5,669 bases of DNA from Bacteroidota bacterium (GTDB taxonomy: Bacteria; Bacteroidota; Bacteroidia; Flavobacteriales; Flavobacteriaceae): positions 1-5,669 of the forward strand of contig JAEZGB010000125.1 of assembly GCA_023437485.1 (NCBI GenBank), in the 5' to 3' direction. The notes under the pieces were generated by a model. That model ran no database searches and had not been told where the DNA came from. It saw only the letters and a program-made list of their open reading frames with translations. This document shows positions 1-4,564 of this stretch, piece by piece. A program made the translations under genes and the position numbers. How positions within the stretch are numbered: the first letter of the stretch is position 1; every line of letters starts with the position of its first letter.

Positions 1-342
1 ACATACCGACCGGGTGGGTACCAGGCCCTTGAAACGCTTCGGCAGGAGCCGGCCCCCGACATCATATTTTTGGACTTGAACATGCCGGTGATCAGCGGAA
101 AAGAATGCCTCAAATTATTCAGATCAATGCGGTCACTGGACACTGTTCCGGTGGTGATTTATTCCACCTCGACCGATCTGTATGAGATTCAGGAAACCAA
201 AAGGATGGGAGCCTCGCACTATTTGTCCAAGACCCCGGCGCTTCACGAACTTACCAGCATCCTGCAAAGCCTGTTTTACCGGCGCAACCTTCCGTATTGG
301 CTTAACCTTACCCTGGACAACGCCGAAGCTCATTATAAATAG
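1..342 (+). CDS. Single-domain (CheY-like) response regulator, 5' end missing
   Basis: This is the C-terminal part of a receiver domain. The frame is open from base 1 to the TAG at 340-342, giving 113 visible residues. Counting from the first visible codon, the phosphoacceptor Asp is residue 25 (FLDLNMP, codon 73-75), the switch Ser/Thr is S55 (VVIYSTS) and the conserved Lys is K77 (YLSKTP). The 30- and 22-residue spacings equal those of CheY D57/T87/K109, so about 30 N-terminal residues, with the acidic pair, lie upstream of the window. After the last receiver helix only some 25 residues remain and no DNA-binding or enzymatic output domain is present, so it probably acts through a partner protein. 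The Lys is followed by Thr-Pro rather than directly by the usual Pro. The glutamate dehydrogenase gene starts 10 nt after the stop, suggesting co-transcription. The true start, the sensor kinase and the target cannot be seen. Confidence 0.9.
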   Translation, partial: TYRPGGYQALETLRQEPAPDIIFLDLNMPVISGKECLKLFRSMRSLDTVPVVIYSTSTDLYEIQETKRMGASHYLSKTPALHELTSILQSLFYRRNLPYWLNLTLDNAEAHYK

Positions 343-351
343 TAATATAAT
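332..351. repeat. AT-rich inverted repeat before the dehydrogenase gene
   Basis: ATTATA at 332-337 and TATAAT at 346-351 form 6-bp arms with an 8-nt spacer. The dyad overlaps the last codons and stop of the receiver gene and ends just before the ATG at 353. It could keep the start region unstructured or form part of an internal promoter, but there is no TAnnTTTG box. AT-rich dyads this short also arise by chance. Confidence 0.25.
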
Positions 352-352
352 C

Positions 353-1633
353 ATGATAACAACCATTAGCGGAAAACCGCAAAACATGACCGAGATCGTG
401 CTGGGTCAATTCAATAAAACAGCCGATGCGATGAAGCTGGACCCTGATATCAGGAAAATCCTTGGCATTACCAACAATGAGATCGTAGTCCATTTCCCGG
501 TCCGGATGGACAATGGCAAAGTAGAGGTCTTTACCGGTTATCGGGTACAGCACAACAACGTGCTGGGTCCGTACAAAGGCGGGCTGCGGTATCATCCCTC
601 GGTGGATATAACCGATACCCGCGCACTGGCCATGTGGATGACCTGGAAAACCGCGCTGGCGGGCCTTCCGTACGGCGGTGCCAAGGGAGGAATTCAGTTG
701 GATCCGTCAAAATATTCGCAGGCCGAACTTGAACGCATTACCCGTCGTTTTGCTTTTGCCCTTGGCGACAACATCGGGCCTGAATACGATATTCCAGCTC
801 CGGACGTCAATACGGGCGAACAGACCATGGCGTGGATTGCCGATACCTATATGTCAACGCGCCGCCCATCGCAGCGATCGCTTAACCAACATGTCGTGAC
901 CGGTAAGCCCGTTGGTTTTGGCGGACTGGAAGGCCGTGACCGCGCCACCGGTTTTGGGGTGTACCTCTCGCTAAGGCTTTACTTTAAATCGCGGGGCGAA
1001 TCACTAAAAGGCAAAACTTTCGCCGTGCAGGGTTTTGGCAACGTGGGTTACTGGGCCTCCCATTTCCTTGAAAATGACGGTGCGGTCATGGTGGGTGTGC
1101 AAGATGCCAACGGTTCGGTAGCCAATCCGGCAGGCATCAGCGTGACCAAGTTGCTGGATTATACCAAGCACAACGGCGGATCGATCAGAAACTTCAATAT
1201 GGCCAGACCGGTTGACAGGGAAGATTTCTTTTCAATCCCGTGCGATATTCTGATCCCGGCGGCATTGGGCAACCAGATCACGGCCGAAAACGCGTTCCGG
1301 ATCCGGGCGACGGTAGTGGCCGAAGGGGCCAACGGGCCCACCAACAGCGAGGGCGAGTCGATACTCAGGGAAAACCAGGTCGATGTGATTCCGGACATCC
1401 TCTGCAACTCAGGAGGCGTGATTGGCAGTTACTTTGAATGGCTGCAAAACCGTTCAGGTGAGATTTGGCCACTGGACGAGGTGATGCAAAAAATTGAACG
1501 CAAGTTCCAGGCAACCTTTGAAAAAGTAAGCGCCATTGCATCAGAAGGCAAAACTGACATGCGTACCGCCGCCTACATCCTGGCGCTTTCGAGAATTGAA
1601 AAAGCTTATAAACACAGGGGAATCTTCCCATAA
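353..1633 (+). CDS. gdhA: Glu/Leu/Phe/Val family dehydrogenase, probable glutamate dehydrogenase
   Basis: A 426-residue cytoplasmic enzyme expected to interconvert 2-oxoglutarate plus ammonium and L-glutamate with NAD(P)H. The family signature LPYGGAKGGIQLDP is present with catalytic K111. K75 (GPYKGG) and K99 (MTWK) sit at the spacing of the substrate-binding lysines of Clostridium symbiosum GDH (K89/K113/K125), and D151 (PAPDVN) corresponds to its catalytic D165. The Rossmann loop is G227-F-G-N-V-G232. S359 in the GGVIGSYFEW segment matches the Ser that binds the glutamate side-chain carboxylate, which with K75 favours glutamate over branched or aromatic amino acids. Cofactor preference is not settled. 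The ATG at 353 is chosen because residues 11 onward (NMTEIVLGQF) align with the usual family N-terminus. An ATG at 386 would give 415 residues and is possible. Neither start has a clear Shine-Dalgarno site. The gene lies 10 nt after the receiver gene and 10 nt before the Rnk-like gene. Confidence 0.95.
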   Translation: MITTISGKPQNMTEIVLGQFNKTADAMKLDPDIRKILGITNNEIVVHFPVRMDNGKVEVFTGYRVQHNNVLGPYKGGLRYHPSVDITDTRALAMWMTWKTALAGLPYGGAKGGIQLDPSKYSQAELERITRRFAFALGDNIGPEYDIPAPDVNTGEQTMAWIADTYMSTRRPSQRSLNQHVVTGKPVGFGGLEGRDRATGFGVYLSLRLYFKSRGESLKGKTFAVQGFGNVGYWASHFLENDGAVMVGVQDANGSVANPAGISVTKLLDYTKHNGGSIRNFNMARPVDREDFFSIPCDILIPAALGNQITAENAFRIRATVVAEGANGPTNSEGESILRENQVDVIPDILCNSGGVIGSYFEWLQNRSGEIWPLDEVMQKIERKFQATFEKVSAIASEGKTDMRTAAYILALSRIEKAYKHRGIFP

Positions 1634-1643
1634 AGAAAGAAAT

Positions 1644-2048
1644 ATGAAATACGGAAACCTGATCGTAGACAAAAAAGAATTGATGCTTTTGCAGAAATTG
1701 TTGACACAGATGCCCAAACTGATGGACCAATCGCACCGCGTTTCCATTGACCGGTTGTGGGAAGAATTGAAATCGGCGAGCGTGGTGGATGAAGGCGAAA
1801 TGCCGGACGATGTGGTTCGCTTCAACTCCCGGGTCACAATCCTTGACGCCAGGGGCAAACAGCACGCCTTCCAATTGGTGAGCCCCGAGCGCGGCAACAT
1901 CGCCCAGCAAAAGCTTTCGATCATCGCGCCAATGGGACTCGCGCTTTATGGATACTCGCAGGATGATACCGTCCACTGGCAGTTTCCAGGAGGAATGCAG
2001 CAAATCAGGATCACCAAGGTTGAACAGGATTTAAAGACAGTGGCATGA
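1644..2048 (+). CDS. Rnk-like GreA/GreB C-terminal-domain protein
   Basis: A 134-residue protein. Residues 1 to about 50 are helical and short. Residues about 57-130 form the FKBP-like C-terminal domain of GreA/GreB factors, shown by MPDDVVRFNSRVTILD and then IIAPMGLALYGYSQDD, followed by a W-x-F-P-G-G turn and a closing strand (IRITKVE). The length matches Rnk (about 136 residues) and is shorter than GreA/GreB (about 160), and there is no long N-terminal coiled coil with the acidic tip needed for transcript cleavage. By family knowledge Rnk-type proteins bind RNA polymerase without cleavage activity and were first described as regulators of nucleoside diphosphate kinase. The role here is inferred. 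The start is the first Met after the dehydrogenase stop, preceded by an A-rich purine leader (AAAGAAAGAAAT). The stop overlaps the next gene's ATG, so translation of the two is probably coupled. Confidence 0.82.
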   Translation: MKYGNLIVDKKELMLLQKLLTQMPKLMDQSHRVSIDRLWEELKSASVVDEGEMPDDVVRFNSRVTILDARGKQHAFQLVSPERGNIAQQKLSIIAPMGLALYGYSQDDTVHWQFPGGMQQIRITKVEQDLKTVA

Positions 2049-2446
2049 CCCAAAAGGAATTGGAACCGGACCTTCACATCGCCCACCTCCAGGGTGACAT
2101 TGCGCGTTGGCATGAAGAGATCGAGCTGGTCAATATTGAACTGATATTTTACAAAAACCTGGTATCGGCGCATCAAAAGGAACAAAATTCATGGAATGCC
2201 GCCGATTATCAAAACCTGCTTGGAAGCATTGCCGATATCCAGGAGTACAACAAGAACTACCAGCGCCAGTTCCTGAAATTCTCCAATGAACTCCACAAGA
2301 TGGACGAATGCCAGGACCTGCAGTGCGAGGCACATTTCGCGCGGAATTACTATGCGTTTAAAGACGAGATAGAAGGACATTTTACCCGTTACAAGCAGTT
2401 CAAGCGCAATTTGTTCACCTTTCTAAAAACGCGCTATCATTATTAA
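2045..2446 (+). CDS. Hypothetical helical protein, translationally coupled to the Rnk-like gene
   Basis: A 133-residue protein that I do not recognise. It looks wholly alpha-helical and soluble: glycine and proline are very scarce (one Pro near the N-terminus), it is rich in Glu, Gln, Lys, Asn and Tyr, and it has heptad-like stretches at about residues 12-47 and 52-87 that could make a helical hairpin or coiled coil. Two cysteines (C89, C94) lie in a short acidic linker, followed by an aromatic, basic C-terminal helix (residues about 97-133). There is no signal peptide or membrane segment. The ATG overlaps the previous stop as ATGA, strong evidence for co-translation with the Rnk-like protein and a hint that the two products act together. 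The coupled start and regular amino acid composition support a real gene. The function is unknown. Confidence 0.75.
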   Translation: MTQKELEPDLHIAHLQGDIARWHEEIELVNIELIFYKNLVSAHQKEQNSWNAADYQNLLGSIADIQEYNKNYQRQFLKFSNELHKMDECQDLQCEAHFARNYYAFKDEIEGHFTRYKQFKRNLFTFLKTRYHY

Positions 2447-2486
2447 ACGATGGATATGCATACAGTTCCATTATAATCATTAGCAG
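2447..2486 (+). other. 40-nt spacer before the DUF417 gene, with an 8-bp palindrome
   Basis: The spacer separates the helical-protein gene from the DUF417 gene. It contains the perfect palindrome TATGCATA (2455-2462), flanked by TGGA at 2451-2454 and TCCA at 2467-2470, and an AT-rich stretch with TATAAT just before the start codon. No TAnnTTTG box or terminator hairpin with a T-tract is visible, so read-through from the upstream genes is possible. The palindrome might be an operator, but this is weak. Confidence 0.3.
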
Positions 2487-3074
2487 ATGCAATCATTTTT
2501 AATCCTCCTCGGCTCGCTGCAGGGGAGGTTTTTCCATTTGGCACGGGTCGCTATTTTCGTGGTCATGGCCTGGATTGGCGGTCTCAAGGCGTTTCAGTAC
2601 GAAGCCGACGGAATTGTGCCTTTTGTGGCCAACAGTCCCGTAATGTCATTTTTTTACCGTCATGAGGCTCCCCGCTATGCTGATTACAGGAATCCCGAAG
2701 GCAGTACAGTTGTAAAAAATATCGAATGGCACCGTTCAAACGGCACATACATTTTTTCTTACGGGCTCGGGTTGGTCATTGTGGCCATCGGGCTGCTCAC
2801 CCTTGCCGGGATCTGGAATCCGCGTTTGGGCCTGGCAGGCGGGTTGCTAACAACCATCATGTCGATGGTCACGCTGTCTTTCCTGATCACCACGCCCGAG
2901 GTGTACGTCCCCAATCTGGGTGGTGATTTCCCGACTCCGCACTATGGTTTTCCGTTTCTATCGGGTGCGGGAAGGCTTGTCATCAAGGACATCATCATGC
3001 TTGCCACGGGACTGATCCTGGCATCCGAATCGGCACGTGAGATGCTTCGGCGGCCTGGTATTGCGAAAGCTTAA
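2487..3074 (+). CDS. rclC: DUF417 (YkgB/RclC-like) inner-membrane protein
   Basis: A 195-residue membrane protein of the DUF417 family, close in length to E. coli RclC (YkgB, about 197). Family blocks seen in order are WIGGLKAFQYEADGIVPFVANSP (residues 29-51, first half in a membrane segment), NGTYIFSYGLG (85-95), SFLITTPEVYVP (131-142) and GFPFLSGAGRLVIKDI (154-169), ending SAREMLRR. Likely membrane spans are about 17-36, 88-108, 113-135 and 165-181. In E. coli the rcl genes protect against reactive chlorine species, but the biochemical role of RclC is not established and RclA/RclR homologues are not seen here, so a function in oxidant defence is inference. A GDFPTPH segment (146-152) appears a little longer than the E. 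coli protein, as I remember it. The family call is firm and the symbol marks homology only. The stop overlaps that of the convergent symporter gene. Confidence 0.9.
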   Translation: MQSFLILLGSLQGRFFHLARVAIFVVMAWIGGLKAFQYEADGIVPFVANSPVMSFFYRHEAPRYADYRNPEGSTVVKNIEWHRSNGTYIFSYGLGLVIVAIGLLTLAGIWNPRLGLAGGLLTTIMSMVTLSFLITTPEVYVPNLGGDFPTPHYGFPFLSGAGRLVIKDIIMLATGLILASESAREMLRRPGIAKA

Positions 3075-4429
3075 TATACATAGACGAACAACAAGGTGAG
3101 TACTATTGAAAACAGTACATTGAGGACCAAGCCAATTTTGATCATGTCGCGCTGCGGAATGTACCCGGTACCGAATACCATCGCGTTGGGCGGCGTTCCA
3201 ACCGGCAACATAAATCCGTAGGAGGCCGCGATGGTGGCCGGAAGTACCAGCACTTCCGGAGGCGTATTGGTGTGAGTTGCCAGGGCATAAAGCATCGGAA
3301 TCAGCAATGCGGCGCTGGCGGTATTGGACATAACCTCTGTCAGGATAATGGTGAACAATACAATCAGCCATAAAGACAACACTTGCGGCGACCCGGCCTG
3401 CAGCGCCATAACCTTTACAATCAGAATGGCGCCCAACCCGGACTGTTCAACAATAACCCCCAGGGTGAGCCCGCCGCCAAACAACAGCAGGATGTCCCAT
3501 CGGACCGATTCCAGAATCGCGGGCCAGCGCATCAGGCCCGAAAGGTAAAGCATCGCGACGCACCCCACGGCTACCAGGGCGCTAAAACCGTTTTGCAGCC
3601 CCAATGGCGGAGCAAGGACCCCTTCGGCCATCCAAAGGAATACCGTAAGGGCAAAAATGGTGAGTAGTTTAGTGGTTCCGGGTTTTAACTTTTCGGGGGC
3701 GGGAGCAGCCCCCACCGCGAGATTTTGGTTGGGCCGGAAGTAGAGCGCCATGGCCAGAACCATCAACGGAAAGGTGATCAGGAAAATTGGAAGCCCGTAA
3801 CGGATCCACTGGCTGAATGACAGGTTCAGAATCGCAGCCCCGATCGCGTTTGGAGGCGTTCCGATTACCGTCATCACCCCGCCGATGTTGGCCGAATAAG
3901 CGATTCCCAGCATCAGGAACCTGGATTCGCCACAGGAAAAATCGCGTTGCGCCAGGGCAAGAAGCCCTATGCCCAAAGGCATCATCATTGCCGTCACCGA
4001 CGTATTTCCGATCCAGCCCGCGAGAATTGCGGTGGCCAGCATCAGCATTACTGCTGCCCTAAAAAAGTTACCGCCCGCCATATGCATAAACCGCCTGGCC
4101 ATAAATTGGTCCAGTGCCTGGGCCTGCAGTGCCCCGGCCAGCACGAAACCGCCCATGAAGAGAAAAATCACCGGGTTGGCAAACTCCGCAAAGGCGACCT
4201 TTACCGTTAAAAGCCCCAATATTGAAGCCATTACAGGAATCAATAATGCGGTCAGTGCCAATGGGATTGCCTCGGTCACCCAAAGTATTGCGGCAAATAC
4301 CAAAACGGCAAGCGCGCGGTTGGGGCCGGGCTCCAAAACCGGAAACGCAAGCAGGGCCAGGGCGGCCCCCGCAGCCAGCGCAACAAAAGGCAATTTTGCA
4401 GGTGCGTGGGATGTGGGAAATTCGGCCAT
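3071..4429 (-). CDS. DASS/SLC13 family anion:sodium symporter
   Basis: A 452-residue polytopic inner-membrane transporter with the internal two-repeat architecture of the DASS family. Each half carries an N-T sodium-site motif and a TPPN motif: GNT at 141-143 with TPPN at 191-194, and SNT at 368-370 with TPPN at 412-415. Residues 402-418 fit the sodium:sulfate symporter family signature (S403, F406, P409, N415, V418). The first motif reads GNT where VcINDY has SNT. Family substrates are C4-dicarboxylates, citrate, sulfate or phosphate, taken up with sodium, and the sequence does not decide which. The N-terminus lies in the cytoplasm before a first span at about 13-30. The ATG at 4427-4429 is the only reasonable start and sits just downstream of a TATCTTTG box. 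The gene converges on the DUF417 gene with a 4-nt shared stop region and diverges from the ABC exporter. Confidence 0.93.
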   Translation of the reverse strand: MAEFPTSHAPAKLPFVALAAGAALALLAFPVLEPGPNRALAVLVFAAILWVTEAIPLALTALLIPVMASILGLLTVKVAFAEFANPVIFLFMGGFVLAGALQAQALDQFMARRFMHMAGGNFFRAAVMLMLATAILAGWIGNTSVTAMMMPLGIGLLALAQRDFSCGESRFLMLGIAYSANIGGVMTVIGTPPNAIGAAILNLSFSQWIRYGLPIFLITFPLMVLAMALYFRPNQNLAVGAAPAPEKLKPGTTKLLTIFALTVFLWMAEGVLAPPLGLQNGFSALVAVGCVAMLYLSGLMRWPAILESVRWDILLLFGGGLTLGVIVEQSGLGAILIVKVMALQAGSPQVLSLWLIVLFTIILTEVMSNTASAALLIPMLYALATHTNTPPEVLVLPATIAASYGFMLPVGTPPNAMVFGTGYIPQRDMIKIGLVLNVLFSIVLTLLFVYVY

Positions 4430-4445
4430 GGCAAAAAGATGATAT

Positions 4446-4476
4446 CAAAGATAACAAGCAAGGTCTTATTTTGAAA
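4446..4476 (-). promoter_or_regulatory. Candidate Bacteroidota-type promoter for the symporter gene
   Basis: On the minus strand TATCTTTG (plus-strand CAAAGATA, 4446-4453) matches the Bacteroidota -7 consensus TAnnTTTG at every fixed position. Twenty nt upstream is TTT (plus-strand AAA, 4474-4476), two of three bases of the -33 TTG element. Transcription would begin about 10 nt before the ATG, giving a very short leader, which is a reason for some caution. Confidence 0.6.
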
Positions 4477-4479
4477 TAA
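4466..4479. repeat. Dyad TTATTT-TG-AAATAA over the symporter -33 region
   Basis: Perfect 6-bp arms (4466-4471 and 4474-4479) flank a 2-bp centre. The right arm covers the proposed -33 element of the symporter promoter, where a bound repressor would block the polymerase. The same bases read TATTTTG on the plus strand, a poor match to a -7 box. It may be an operator, but AT-rich dyads of this size are not rare. Confidence 0.35.
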
Positions 4480-4518
4480 ATTCCGGCCCGAATCCCTGAA
4501 CGCCGACAGCGCTGGCAC

Positions 4519-4553
4519 CAAAATTCAAGTGCGGGCCGCTCACTGAAATTTTG
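4519..4553. repeat. Extended inverted repeat (hairpin or operator) just upstream of the ABC exporter
   Basis: CAAAATT (4519-4525) pairs with AATTTTG (4547-4553), CA (4526-4527) with TG (4544-4545), and GTG (4529-4531) with CAC (4541-4543). This gives 12 paired bases with single bulged A residues at 4528 and 4546 and a 9-nt GC-rich loop. The dyad ends 11 nt before the ABC exporter ATG. Flanking genes diverge, so there is nothing here to terminate, and no T-tract extends beyond the stem. An operator, or a 5' leader hairpin limiting translation, fits better. Confidence 0.45.
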
Positions 4554-4564
4554 TATCTTACGGT

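Noticed and set aside
182..352. In-frame extension of the dehydrogenase into the receiver gene
   Set aside because: The extension overlaps the conserved receiver domain in another frame, contains no family sequence, and the family N-terminus begins near the ATG at 353.
1618..1629. GGGAA-TC-TTCCC inverted repeat at the dehydrogenase stop
   Set aside because: It has only 5-bp arms with a 2-nt centre, too small for a hairpin loop, no T-tract follows, and it is within coding sequence.
1536..1643. In-frame extension of the Rnk-like protein into the dehydrogenase C-terminus
   Set aside because: The region encodes the conserved dehydrogenase end in its own frame, and the ATG at 1644 gives the normal Rnk length.
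1365..2003. Minus-strand open frame of 212 codons across the end of the dehydrogenase and most of the Rnk-like gene
   Set aside because: It lies antisense to two genes with clear family motifs, spans their boundary, and its translation shows no recognisable domain. It is best explained as a shadow frame.
2450..2476. Eight-codon open frame upstream of the DUF417 gene
   Set aside because: It has a start and stop 10 nt before the gene, but no ribosome-site support, no regulatory-peptide character and a length easily met by chance.
3969..4442. Plus-strand open frame of 157 codons antisense to the symporter
   Set aside because: The product is low-complexity Ala/Ile/Lys-rich, as expected from the complement of a hydrophobic membrane protein. 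The symporter motifs are on the other strand.
4519..4553. The inverted repeat read as an intrinsic terminator
   Set aside because: Neighbouring genes point away from this region, and the only T-run is part of the stem.
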